The notes under the pieces are model-generated. The model had not been told where the DNA came from. It searched no databases and worked only from the letters and a program-made list of their open reading frames with translations. This document shows, piece by piece, positions 16,326 to 24,698 of a DNA stretch of 64,000 nucleotides. Each line of letters begins with the position of its first letter. The first letter of the stretch is position 1. Origin of the DNA: RPQJ01 sp963700045 (GTDB taxonomy: Bacteria > Pseudomonadota > Gammaproteobacteria > Steroidobacterales > Steroidobacteraceae); assembly GCA_963700045.1 (NCBI GenBank), contig CAVOWK010000013.1:62001-126000 (forward strand), read 5' to 3'. A program made the position numbers and the translations under genes.

Positions 16326-16931
16326 CTACTTGCCGCAGTGCCGACCAGCTTCACCTCCAGTCGATCCGGGACCTTTTGCTCCCACGCTCGCAGCCCCCGC
16401 CTCGGCGACCTCCAGCACGTTCAGGAATGCCGCCAGGTGATGCTCGGATCCCGTGAGCAGATTCGAGTAAACCTGCACGATGTCTGCATACGCGACGCTG
16501 AGTTCGATCGCGGCGACGATGTCCGTCATGTCTTTCTGCTCAATCACGACACCGACACCGAGTGCCTCCGTGTAGCCCAACTCACCGACGCTTACCAGCG
16601 CGGTGTAGAGATCCTGCAGCGACGGGTTCACGAATTGACCCGGGACCATTCCTGCCGCTGGGTCGGGGAGGCCGTACTCGTCCAACAGGCCCTTGACCGC
16701 GTCGGTGTGCCGCAACTCGGATTCGGCGATGCGGGCAAATATCTTCGAGCCTGCTTCCTGTCCGGCATACATCTCCGAGAAGAGCAGGTACACGTCGTGG
16801 GCCAGCTTCTCCTCTTCGCGCATGAACGCGAGCATGGCGGCCACCTCATCGGTAGGTGGTTCTGCAGCCGCGAGGGGAGCGGCGATACCGAGCAGGACCA
16901 GGGACGCGAAAGTCAGCAACAGCTTTCTCAT
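16326..16931 (-). CDS. DUF2202 ferritin-like exported protein
   Basis: The 201-residue protein starts at ATG 16931, behind a perfect AGGAGG. It has a signal peptide (cleavage near APLAAAEP) and a four-helix ferritin-like DUF2202 domain with Glu/His repeats: MREEEKLAHDVYL, FARIAESELRHTDAVKGLL, and a late SEHHLAAFLNVLE. Iron or another metal is likely but unproven. The C-terminus is Gly/Ala-rich. After its TAG the same frame stays open for another 30 codons (beginning QEYRQQQPRQED), so the end may be misplaced by a point mutation or indel. It is divergent from the Gln-rich gene at 17214. Confidence 0.8.
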   Translation of the reverse strand: MRKLLLTFASLVLLGIAAPLAAAEPPTDEVAAMLAFMREEEKLAHDVYLLFSEMYAGQEAGSKIFARIAESELRHTDAVKGLLDEYGLPDPAAGMVPGQFVNPSLQDLYTALVSVGELGYTEALGVGVVIEQKDMTDIVAAIELSVAYADIVQVYSNLLTGSEHHLAAFLNVLEVAEAGAASVGAKGPGSTGGEAGRHCGK

Positions 16932-16985
16932 GACGAACCTCCTGGCGGCATCAGGCCGCTGACGGTTACAGGCTAGCTGCCGGAC

Positions 16986-17001
16986 CTTAAGCATCGCTGA
17001 A
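16986..17001 (-). promoter_or_regulatory. TTNAGC-N4-CTTAAG site, copy A (before DUF2202 gene)
   Basis: Read toward the DUF2202 gene this is TTCAGC-GATG-CTTAAG, followed by GTCC, with 54 bases to the start codon. It matches three other sites (17127, 18658, 22332) placed similarly before exported-protein genes. Confidence 0.5.
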
Positions 17002-17126
17002 GATGCAGCGCAGGCCGACGCGCCATGGTTCTGGTTCGAATAGCACCCAGCGAGATGTCGCGTTGAGCTGCGTGCCAGGCCGCGGGTGGGCATGCGCAGA
17101 AGTACCTACCTGTTCCGTCGAATGTT

Positions 17127-17142
17127 TTTAGCGTCACTTAAG
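17127..17142 (+). promoter_or_regulatory. TTNAGC-N4-CTTAAG site, copy B (before Gln-rich gene 17214)
   Basis: TTTAGC-GTCA-CTTAAG lies 71 bases before ATG 17214. It differs from copy C at one of 16 positions. It may be a promoter element or activator site shared by the exported-protein genes. Confidence 0.55.
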
Positions 17143-17213
17143 CAAGCGACGTCAACCTCCGTGCAGTGCTCCGCGTTAGAGGTAGCGGGGTTGATTCAAA
17201 CGGAGAGCACGCT

Positions 17214-17666
17214 ATGCAAGGCAAATTCAAAACCGCAACGCTCGTCGCCGGACTCATGACGCTGGCCTCGGTGGCGTCCATGGCACAGAACCAGCCGTCG
17301 ACACCACGCCAGGGACAAGGCCAGGGCCAGGGGCAACAGCAGGGGCAGCAGCAGGCGACGCAGCAACGCCAGATGGAACGATCGACCGACCAGAACCGGA
17401 CGGCCGAACACGACCGTCTGCAACAGCGCGAACAGGACCGCACCAAGACCCATGCCGCTTCGGCTCAGGCCGGCAACGGCGCGGCCGGGGGCAAGGGCAT
17501 CTACGGCGGGAACCTGATGACTGAACAGGAGCGCAACCAGTATCGCGAGCGCCTGGGCTCGATGAAGACGGACCAGGAGCGCAATGCATTCATGGCTCAG
17601 CACCAGGAGGTGATGCAGAAGCGCTCGAAGGAACGAAACGTGCCGATCGAAGTGACCCCTGAGTGA
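17214..17666 (+). CDS. Exported Gln-rich protein
   Basis: The 150-residue protein starts at ATG 17214 with CGGAGAG upstream. A signal peptide ends near ASMAQ. A Gln/Gly-rich stretch follows, then a charged region with the conserved-looking block GKGIYGGNLMTEQERNQYRE and a second helix with QERNAFMAQHQEVMQKR. Similar short exported proteins with a MTEQER-type motif are widespread in proteobacteria and have no settled role. It probably lives in the periplasm. Confidence 0.75.
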   Translation: MQGKFKTATLVAGLMTLASVASMAQNQPSTPRQGQGQGQGQQQGQQQATQQRQMERSTDQNRTAEHDRLQQREQDRTKTHAASAQAGNGAAGGKGIYGGNLMTEQERNQYRERLGSMKTDQERNAFMAQHQEVMQKRSKERNVPIEVTPE

Positions 17667-17768
17667 GCGATGTTCCCAAGTGATGGCAATGCACGAACGG
17701 GCGACCCGGCGCTGCGCTTGCTGAGTAAGCGCTGGGTTCCCCGAGTCGACCGAGATGGAGTCGAGAGC

Positions 17769-18564
17769 ATGAAGCGAACACACATGAACAGTGCAGGCGC
17801 GGCGTGTGTGGGTGCCCTGGCGGCACTCTGCGCCCCGACGGGGACGCAAGCTGCGGATTCCGGATTCAGTGTCGGTCTCGGCGCCGAATACACGACGGGC
17901 AAGTATGGCGGCGATACGGCGATTGACGAGGTCTACGTCCCGATCAACTTTGGCTACGATGCAAGGCGCATCTCGATACGGCTCACGGTGCCGTACCTGA
18001 ATGTGCAGGCACCGGAAGGCACGGTTGTCGAAGGACCGGACGGTGAGCAGGTCATCGGCGAAGGACCCGTGACCACAGAGAGCGGTATCGGCGACGTCAT
18101 CGCTGCGTTGACGGTATATGACGTGTTGGCGCTCGCTGACGGCGAGTTCGTCATGGACCTGACGGGCGAGATCAAGTTCGGAACGGCGGACGAAGACAAG
18201 GGACTCGGGACGGGCCAGACCGACTATTCGGTGCAGGCCGATGCGTTCCGGTTCTTCGACCGATTCACCGCGATCGGTTCGGTCGGCTACCTGTTCCGTG
18301 GCGACCCCGCGGATGTCGATCTCGACGACGCTTTCTTTGCGTCGGCCGGCGGATCCTACGCAGTGTCCGATCAGACCCGACTGGGTCTCTTCTACGACTA
18401 CCAGGAAGCATCGGTGTCCGGCAACGATGCGATGCAGGAGTTGTCTGCAACGCTTTCTCTCGCGGCCCGGCGAGAACTGGTGGATGACCGGTTACGTGTC
18501 TGCTGGATTCAGCGACAGTTCGCCCGATTGGGGGGCTGGCATTTCCTTCACGGCAGGCTTCTGA
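17769..18564 (+). CDS. Outer-membrane beta-barrel protein, transporter-like (frameshifted)
   Basis: Start ATG 17769, with a signal peptide ending near GTQAA. The alternating hydrophobic pattern and motifs such as GLGAEYTTGKYGG, RLTVPYLNV and GIGDVIAALTVY resemble phenol-pathway or alginate-export type porins. At about 18,462 one extra base shifts the frame. Downstream, the other frame gives GYVSAGFSDSSPDWGAGISF and ends in TAGF with a terminal Phe, as barrels need. Read straight, the original frame instead runs to 18662 through unrelated sequence. The corrected product is 264 residues. Indel error or true mutation cannot be told apart here. Confidence 0.72.
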
Positions 18565-18657
18565 CGCGCGCCAGAACGAACTCGCTCTCGCCGGCAAGGA
18601 CGGCGAGGAGCGAGCTTGCGCATTCCGATAGAAAAAAGCGTTCTGTAATTCGCTGTC

Positions 18658-18673
18658 TTTAGCGTCCCTTAAG
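18658..18673 (+). promoter_or_regulatory. TTNAGC-N4-CTTAAG site, copy C (before Gln-rich gene 18767)
   Basis: TTTAGC-GTCC-CTTAAG is followed by GGTCGTTCGCGTAC, 93 bases before ATG 18767. The following GCGTAC is shared with copy D at the same distance. Confidence 0.55.
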
Positions 18674-18766
18674 GTCGTTCGCGTACAAAAAGAACAGGGG
18701 TTCGTGGCGGTGGAGTTCCTGGCAGACCCGCCACCGAACGGATCCGCTGGCGAACTGGAGGGACAC

Positions 18767-19403
18767 ATGAAAAGGACTACGCACGCAACGGCAGCCATGC
18801 TGCTGATATCGATGGTGGCATCGTCGACCGTCGCGTTCGCCCAAGCAGGCCACGGGGCAGGTGGTGCTGGCGGCGGCGCACAGCCGGCCAGTCCGGGTGG
18901 TCAGCAAGGCTCCATGCAGCAGCACGGCACGGTGCAGCAGGACATGGACCGTGCCCGCGATCGTGACATGGACCGTGCACACGAGCAGCAGCGCCTGCAC
19001 GACCAGGACCGGGACCGGGTGCGTAACCAGGACAAATTGTTGAAGCAGGACCAGGACCGACTGCAGCAACAGCAGCAGTTGACGCTCAAGGAGCGCGATC
19101 GCGTACAGGAACAGGAGCGCTTGCAGGTTCAGGACCAGGCACGGCTGCAGGAACAGGCCGGCAAGATGAGCCAGCAGCAGGTGCAGGAGCGTCGCAAGGC
19201 GCTCGGCCAGTCGCAGGAGCAGTTGCGACAGCGCCAGCAGTTGCTGGCGCAGGAACGCGAGCGTCTGCAGCAACGCCAGAAGTTGCTCGAGGGCGAAAGC
19301 CGCCCAGATTCGTGAGCGTGAACAGCTGATGCAGCAGGAGCAGACGCGACTGCAGGAACGCCTGCGGCTGCTCGAGCAGTCAAAGACCAAAGAAGGGATG
19401 TAA
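18767..19403 (+). CDS. Exported Gln/Arg-rich coiled-coil protein (frameshifted near its end)
   Basis: Start ATG 18767, with GGAGGGA upstream and a signal peptide ending at TVAFAQ. The body is almost entirely a charged helix of Q/R/D/E repeats (for example RDRDMDRAHEQQRLHDQDRD), a likely long coiled coil. The straight frame stops at 19315. One surplus G at about 19,292 (GAGGGCGAAAG) hides a continuation, AKAAQIREREQLMQQEQTRL, of the same composition to the TAA at 19401-19403. The corrected product is 211 residues. Its role is unknown. Motif C and a sibling Gln-rich gene suggest a shared envelope regulon. Confidence 0.7.
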
Positions 19404-19568
19404 CCAATGGCGACCGAGGGTTGCGAGACATGCGGCCCGCCGGTCCTTTCTGTGGCTGATGGGGGCGTCCAGAGCCGAATACTCGAAGGCGCCGTGCGCC
19501 GGCCCGAATACCGCGCTCCAGGGAGGAGTCTGCGGCGCGCGCTGGCGATTAGGTAAGGAGAATCAGCA

Positions 19569-20456
19569 ATGACGTCGACAAATCTCAAACATGCGATCTG
19601 GTTGGTAATGGCAATGAGCGCGGCGGCACTTGCCGCCGGCGGGCCTCCTCCAGGGAAAGGCGGCGGTGGCGGTGGCGGTGGTGGCGGTGGCGGCGGCGGC
19701 GAAGAGACCCGGGCTAACAACCTGTCGATGCCGGCGATCATGATCGGTGCCGCAGCTGGCAACTTGACAGGCTGCGGTGCGGGTGGCGTTTGGTCGCCGC
19801 TGGTACCGCCTTCGGGTACCCCTGCGACCCTCTTCCCGATCGACACGTCGGCCTATTACTACGTGCAGGGCGTGAACAAGTGGCAGGCGCAGTGCACCGT
19901 GGTTGCGAAGGGAACGCCTGTTTACGTCAATGGCGAGTGGGGTGACAACCTCACCGGTGATGCCAAGCTGAAGCCCGGCAGCCCGATTCGAGTCGAGCTC
20001 TTGATGTTCGATGAGAGCGCCATTTACCAAGGCTACTCGGTCGTCAAGCTCGAGCCGTCGACGCTCGATCGCCTGTCCAAGTATGGAACGTTGGCCACAC
20101 CGGACGGTTCCGGAGGGTACTACGCGACCGCGGCATCAACGAGGTCCGTTGTGCATGACAGCGATGCGCAGATGACCATCACGAATGCGAGTGGCGTCGT
20201 GGTTGCATCGGAGAATCCGATTGCGCCGGAAATCAATGCGACCGGGAAGATCGTGTACGGCTATAACCTGCGTGTTGCGACTGCGGGCGCCTACACGATC
20301 AAGTTCCAGATGCCCAACGTCATCTTCACCGGTGTCGATGCGGGTACCTTCTCCGCCGACACGGCTACGTTGACGATCAACGTCATCGGTGGCGGTGGCG
20401 GTGGCGGAGGCGGTGGCGGCGGCAAGCCGGTCAAGCCCGGCAAGCCCGGTAAGTAA
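19569..20456 (+). CDS. Secreted protein of unknown function with flanking poly-Gly linkers
   Basis: The 295-residue protein starts at ATG 19569 with TAAGGAG upstream. After the signal peptide (ending near ALAAGG) comes a run of 14 glycines, then a domain of about 220 residues (VQGVNKWQAQCTVVAKGTPV, GSPIRVELLMFDESAIYQGY), then another glycine run and a KPGKPGK tail. The domain looks beta-rich and ends with a segment (ITNASGVVVAS, then TIKFQMPNVIF) that resembles an adhesin or sugar-binding sandwich. No family was recognised. The two glycine runs suggest flexible linkers or surface attachment. Confidence 0.7.
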   Translation: MTSTNLKHAIWLVMAMSAAALAAGGPPPGKGGGGGGGGGGGGGGEETRANNLSMPAIMIGAAAGNLTGCGAGGVWSPLVPPSGTPATLFPIDTSAYYYVQGVNKWQAQCTVVAKGTPVYVNGEWGDNLTGDAKLKPGSPIRVELLMFDESAIYQGYSVVKLEPSTLDRLSKYGTLATPDGSGGYYATAASTRSVVHDSDAQMTITNASGVVVASENPIAPEINATGKIVYGYNLRVATAGAYTIKFQMPNVIFTGVDAGTFSADTATLTINVIGGGGGGGGGGGGKPVKPGKPGK

Positions 20457-20496
20457 CTGAGCCCCCAGCCGTCGGCTTTGAGCCGGCGGATTACCC

Positions 20497-20527
20497 CCCG
20501 GTCGGCCGGTCGCTCCGGCCGGCCGGG
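20497..20527 (+). terminator. GC-rich hairpin after the poly-Gly protein gene
   Basis: A 13-bp stem CCCGGTCGGCCGG / CCGGCCGGCCGGG with one G-T pair and loop TCGCT lies 40 bases after the stop at 20456. No T run follows, so Rho-independent termination is only possible. Confidence 0.5.
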
Positions 20528-20586
20528 AGGGTTTCTGGGAGCAAGCTCGTTTGATGCGTTCGATCAACACAAGACTGGGGGCAGTC

Positions 20587-22248
20587 ATGAAATCCAAGGC
20601 AATTCTCGCCACGGCAGTGGCGTTACTGTGTGTTGCAGCGTCACCGACCGCTCGTGCGGGCGACCTGACCTACGAGTGGTACACGGCGGCCAACAATGGC
20701 GACCTGATCCCGGGTACCGACAAACTTTTCAACAGTTACAACCAGCCCGCCGTGAACAAGAACGGCATGGTCGTCTTTCGCGCACGCAGTCGCGGCGGTC
20801 AGGGGCAACCAGAGCACGGCATCTATGTGCGCGATCTGGATGAGTACGGCCCGATCCAGACGATCTTCAGGCGCATGGGCACGGTGCCGCAGCCCAACAA
20901 CGCGACATACGGGCCCAACAAGGATCTCGCGCGTTTCAACGAGTTCCCGTCGATACCACGCATCGATGCCGGCTCCGGCACGATCGCTACGCGCGGCATG
21001 TCGCAGCCCGTCTGGCAGAACGCAGTCGATGACACGCGGACCGGATCCGCGGGCGTGTACACGAACCCGAGCGGTGCACCGACAACCGCCGCCGCCATGC
21101 TGGGCGACGTGCCGGGGTTTGAGTACTTCCAGGTGCCGATCGCAGAAGTGCCGTTGGGCACGGGCTTCGATCAGTTCCCCGGCTCGCCTGCAGTCACCGA
21201 GCGCAACACGATTGTGTTCAAGGGCAACTTCGCGGTTGGCGGTGTTGGCAAGACGGGTGTCTTCTATCGGAACGTGGTCGCGAATGGCGGTGTGGCACCG
21301 ATCGAATTGATCGCGAGTTCGTATACGAAGATACCCGGCAAGACGACGATGACCTTCGGTTCGACTGCGCCTCCCAGCGCCGCGGGCAAGTACGTGGTCT
21401 TTGCCGGCTACGACAACGAAGCAGCACCGACCGCCGGCGGAATCTACCGCGCACGACTGGGCAACAAGCCGATCAAGCTCGAGACCATCGTCAAGATCGG
21501 CGATCCCGTGCCCGGGGAGACGGCCCAGACTTTCAAGGCCTTCGGCGAAGCGGTGTCGCTCTCGTCGAACGGCCGCCATGTCTTGTTCTGGGGCACCTGG
21601 GGCAGCGAGACATACGACGTCGAGGTGATCTGCCCGAGTGAGGGCAACGAAGCCTCTGTGAAGTACAAATACTGCCTGTCGGTTACGCCGACGGGGACCG
21701 CCAAGCCAGTCCCCGTGCACCAGGGCTTCTTCGTGCGTGACATGCAGCTAGGCAAGACCGTGGTCATCGCCAAGACAGGCGGCGATTTCAAGGACTTCGT
21801 CTACTGGAACTTCTCAGGCCGCGTGCCTGGCATGGGCGGGGGCGGAGAAGGTGGCGACGACATCGAGGAACCGGCTCGCTGGCGCACTGCGACGTTTGGA
21901 GCAGTGTCGGCACACGGAGTGCCGAGCGTGTCCGCGTTCAAGGTGCGAACCGCGGATGGCGTCGATGGCATCTACCTGCGCGAGGTACAGCCGTCGAAGC
22001 GTGGCGAGTTAGTGCCCCTGCTCAAGGTCGGCATGCCGGCCGCGACGGTGGATCCGGAAGCGCCCGAGGGCGCGCTCATCACTGCGCTCGGCATCGAGCG
22101 TGATGGCTTCCGTGGCCAATGGCTGGCGGTGAGCGTCAGCATGCTGGTGGGCAGCGATGTTGCAACGGCCGCCGCGGGTGGCGAGGCAGAAGACACTGGC
22201 TGGGCCGGCGTCTACGTCGCCAGGTTCCTCGACGACGAGTGTCGCTGA
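20587..22248 (+). CDS. Exported repeat protein of unknown function (DUF7453-like)
   Basis: The 553-residue protein starts at ATG 20587 (MKSKAILATAVALLCVAAS) with a signal peptide ending near ARAGD. Repeated units carry a pattern like VNKNGMVVFRAR...GIYVRD, ERNTIVFKGNF...GVFYRN, GKYVVFAGYDN...GIYRAR and NGRHVLFWG, spaced 70-100 residues. This is consistent with beta-propeller blades, as in secreted proteins with DUF7453-type repeats. The C-terminus WAGVYVARFLDDECR has no sorting signal. Role unknown. It sits between two other exported-protein genes on the same strand. Confidence 0.7.
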   Translation: MKSKAILATAVALLCVAASPTARAGDLTYEWYTAANNGDLIPGTDKLFNSYNQPAVNKNGMVVFRARSRGGQGQPEHGIYVRDLDEYGPIQTIFRRMGTVPQPNNATYGPNKDLARFNEFPSIPRIDAGSGTIATRGMSQPVWQNAVDDTRTGSAGVYTNPSGAPTTAAAMLGDVPGFEYFQVPIAEVPLGTGFDQFPGSPAVTERNTIVFKGNFAVGGVGKTGVFYRNVVANGGVAPIELIASSYTKIPGKTTMTFGSTAPPSAAGKYVVFAGYDNEAAPTAGGIYRARLGNKPIKLETIVKIGDPVPGETAQTFKAFGEAVSLSSNGRHVLFWGTWGSETYDVEVICPSEGNEASVKYKYCLSVTPTGTAKPVPVHQGFFVRDMQLGKTVVIAKTGGDFKDFVYWNFSGRVPGMGGGGEGGDDIEEPARWRTATFGAVSAHGVPSVSAFKVRTADGVDGIYLREVQPSKRGELVPLLKVGMPAATVDPEAPEGALITALGIERDGFRGQWLAVSVSMLVGSDVATAAAGGEAEDTGWAGVYVARFLDDECR

Positions 22249-22266
22249 CTCCGCAGTGCGGAGCTG

Positions 22267-22334
22267 CAAGCGGGGTCTGCACGGGTGTGAACCTTGCGCA
22301 GACCCCGGTCTGCGGCAACACGCAGCCCCGCTTG
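22267..22334 (+). promoter_or_regulatory. Alternative base-pairing region before the DUF5666 gene
   Basis: Segment CAAGCGGGGTCTGC (22267-22280) can pair with GCAGACCCC (22298-22306, 9 bp) or with GCAGCCCCGCTTG (22322-22334, 13 bp with one bulged base). The two pairings exclude each other. The region lies between the stop at 22248 and the DUF5666 start at 22419 and may be a terminator of the first gene or an attenuator-like leader. Direct evidence is only the complementarity. Confidence 0.4.
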
Positions 22335-22347
22335 AGCCGGTCTTAAG
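22332..22347 (+). promoter_or_regulatory. TTNAGC-N4-CTTAAG site, copy D (before DUF5666 lipoprotein)
   Basis: TTGAGC-CGGT-CTTAAG is followed by GTTCGCCGCGTAC, 71 bases before ATG 22419. It overlaps the last three bases of the alternative stem described at 22267. Confidence 0.5.
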
Positions 22348-22418
22348 GTTCGCCGCGTACGGTAATTCTGTACAGATTGAAGGCTGCACGCGCGCAACAG
22401 CACGCAAGGAGGGCTGAT

Positions 22419-23885
22419 ATGAAAGGCCTCACAAACAGATTCCCGGCGTTGGCGCTGGCTGCGCTGCTGGTCGGGCTCAACGCCTGCGGCGGGAGTGATT
22501 CCAACGATGGTGTCAGTCCGCCGCCACCGCTACCACCACCCGTGGCAACCACCGGAACGGTCAGCGTCGGCGTCATCACCGGTTTTGGCAGCGTCTATCT
22601 CAACGGCGTGCGCTACGACACCAGCGGCGCGTCAGTCTTGATGGACGACCAGGCCGCCGTCGAGTCCGCCTTGAAGGTCGGGCAGTACGTCGAACTCAAG
22701 GGTCATTCGTACGGTGCGGAACATCACGCCGACGTGATCCGCTATCACAACGTCATCGAGGGACCGATCGCCAGCATCGACGTTGGCGCGAGTTCGTTCG
22801 TTGCCATGGGGCAGACCGTGCTCGTGACGTCCGAGACTTCCCTGGGTGACGACATCACACCGTCATCCATCGACGGCCTTGCGGTTGCCGACGTGGTCGA
22901 GGTGAGTGGCGTCGTGACGACCGGAGGTGTAATCGAGGCGACCCGGGTCGACATCAAGCCGGACGGTGGCCCGTTCGACGTGACCGGCTATGTATCGAAA
23001 CTCGTTCCGGGCGCGAAGCTGTTCAATATCAATGCGCTCGTCGTCGATTATTCGAGCGCAAACATGGAGGATTTCACGACCGGGCAGCCGAGCGAAGGCG
23101 ACCTCGTTCTAGTCAAGGGCTTTACCTTCGACCCGTACGGGACTTTCGTGGCCACCCGTGTCGAGCTGAGGTCTGACGACTGGCTCAAGGCGGACGCCGG
23201 GGACGAACTGGAGGTCGAGGGAACGATCACCGACTTCGTCTCTGCGACGGCCTTCAAGGTTGCAGGTCGGGCCGTGACCACGACACCGACCACGCAGTAC
23301 GAGCATGGCACCGTGGCGAATCTTGCGAACGACGTGCTGGTCGAGGTCGAGGGAACGGCCGATGCCGCGGGCGTGCTGGTGGCGCTCAAGGTCAGGTTCA
23401 AGGAGGTCAGCACCATTCGCATCGTCGCGCAGATCGAGACGCTGGTTACGGCCGATGGCTCCATGAAACTCCTCGGCCTCGTCGTTGCGACCAACCAGGC
23501 TACCCGGTACGAAGACAAGTCGGCGCTTGCGCTTCGCGACGTCAACTTCGCGGACCTGGCCGTCGGCAACTGGGTCGACGTGCGCGGTTATGAGGACCCG
23601 GCAGGCAGCAACGCTGTGACTGCGACCCGGGTCGTGCGAATCGATCCGGCGGACGGCGTGCGTCTGCGTGGGCCGTTCCTTGATCCGTCACGGCCGAATT
23701 TCCACATCCTGTCGGTCCTGATTGCCACCAATGACGCAACCAGGTTCGTGCTGGAGGAGAGCATTCGCCTCACCTCGGCCGAGTTCTTCACCCAGGCGGT
23801 GGACGATATCGTCGAAGCCTGGGGCAGCTGGGAGAACTCGACGCTGACCGCGGAGCGCGTGGAAATAAAAGTCAACGACGACTGA
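22419..23885 (+). CDS. DUF5666-repeat lipoprotein
   Basis: The 488-residue protein starts at ATG 22419, preceded by AAGGAGG. The lipobox is LNAC with Cys near residue 23, followed by a Ser/Asp/Pro-rich linker. The mature part is a string of OB-like DUF5666 units, marked by G-x-GSVYLNG, VGQYVELKGH, GPIASIDVG, VVEVSGVVTTGG, TDFVSATAFKVAG and VLVEVEGTAD. Such proteins are envelope lipoproteins of unknown function, often near two-component genes, as here (response regulator and kinase follow on the same strand). Confidence 0.8.
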   Translation: MKGLTNRFPALALAALLVGLNACGGSDSNDGVSPPPPLPPPVATTGTVSVGVITGFGSVYLNGVRYDTSGASVLMDDQAAVESALKVGQYVELKGHSYGAEHHADVIRYHNVIEGPIASIDVGASSFVAMGQTVLVTSETSLGDDITPSSIDGLAVADVVEVSGVVTTGGVIEATRVDIKPDGGPFDVTGYVSKLVPGAKLFNINALVVDYSSANMEDFTTGQPSEGDLVLVKGFTFDPYGTFVATRVELRSDDWLKADAGDELEVEGTITDFVSATAFKVAGRAVTTTPTTQYEHGTVANLANDVLVEVEGTADAAGVLVALKVRFKEVSTIRIVAQIETLVTADGSMKLLGLVVATNQATRYEDKSALALRDVNFADLAVGNWVDVRGYEDPAGSNAVTATRVVRIDPADGVRLRGPFLDPSRPNFHILSVLIATNDATRFVLEESIRLTSAEFFTQAVDDIVEAWGSWENSTLTAERVEIKVNDD

Positions 23886-23919
23886 TTTCCCTCCCTGCAG
23901 TGTTGCCGGACGACAAGGC

Positions 23920-23949
23920 GGGGCGGGGGACCGACAGGTCCCTCGCCCC
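23920..23949 (+). terminator. Strong hairpin after the DUF5666 gene
   Basis: A 13-bp stem GGGGCGGGGGACC / GGTCCCTCGCCCC with one G-T pair and the loop GACA lies 34 bases after the DUF5666 stop. It probably terminates or weakens read-through into the response-regulator gene. There is no clear T run, only TTCGG after the stem. Confidence 0.6.
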
Positions 23950-24031
23950 TTCGGCGTGCATGGGTCGCAGGTTCCAGGCCTTGCCAACGATACGGATGGC
24001 GAACCCGGTGGCGACTGCGCAAAGTGACCGC

Positions 24032-24698
24032 ATGCGCGTCCTGGTCGTGGACGATTCCGAACGTGTCAGAAAGACACTGGCCACCGGCCTGCATGCGCAT
24101 GGCATTGCTGTCGAGACCGCCGCGGACGGTGCCGAGGCTTTGCTGCTGCTGAGCAGCCTGCCGTTCGATGTCGTTGTACTCGACCTGGTGATGCCGCGCG
24201 TCGACGGCGTGCAAGTGCTACAGGAACTGAAGTCGCGGAAGTCGAAGCCCCGGATACTCGTGCTCTCGGCCCGGGACCAGGTATCGGACCGGGTGGGCGC
24301 GCTCAATCTCGGCGCCGATGACTACCTCGTCAAACCCTTTGCCTTCGACGAATTGCTGGCCCGGCTAATGGCGCTTTCCAGGCGCCGCATCGACGAGGCG
24401 TCTCCTGTAATCACGCACGGACGCCTGCAACTGGACACCGCGGCGCGTCTCGCACGGGTGGATGATGTGGTGCTGACGCTTGACCCCGAAGGAGTACGCG
24501 TTGCTCGAGTTGCTGGTGCGCCGCAAAGGACACGTGCTCAGCCGGGCGGCGATCTTCACGCAGCTTTATGAGAGCGACAGCATGGCATCCGACACGGTCA
24601 TCGAAGTTCTGATGAGCACCCTGCGCGCGAAGCTGGCGCGCGCCGACCTGCAGGACCTGATCGAAACCCGACGCGGATTCGGCTATGTCGTTAATTGA
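24032..24698 (+). CDS. OmpR-family response regulator (frameshifted in the linker)
   Basis: From ATG 24032 a receiver domain is complete: MRVLVVDDSERV, VVVLDLVMPRVDG with the phospho-Asp, VLSARDQ and LVKPFAFDEL. After VDDVVLTL an extra T at about 24,480-24,481 shifts the frame. The other frame continues exactly as expected with TPKEYALLELLVRRKGHVLS and ends IETRRGFGYVVN, the winged-helix DNA-binding domain. Corrected length is 221 residues, normal for OmpR/PhoB. ATG 23996 is a possible earlier start. Its stop overlaps the kinase start by 14 bases. It may control the TTNAGC-N4-CTTAAG promoters nearby (inference). Confidence 0.82.

Noticed and set aside
19665..20426. Glycine-codon runs as a separate repeat element
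   Set aside because: They lie in frame within the secreted protein at 19569 and act as poly-Gly linkers. No copies outside this gene were seen.
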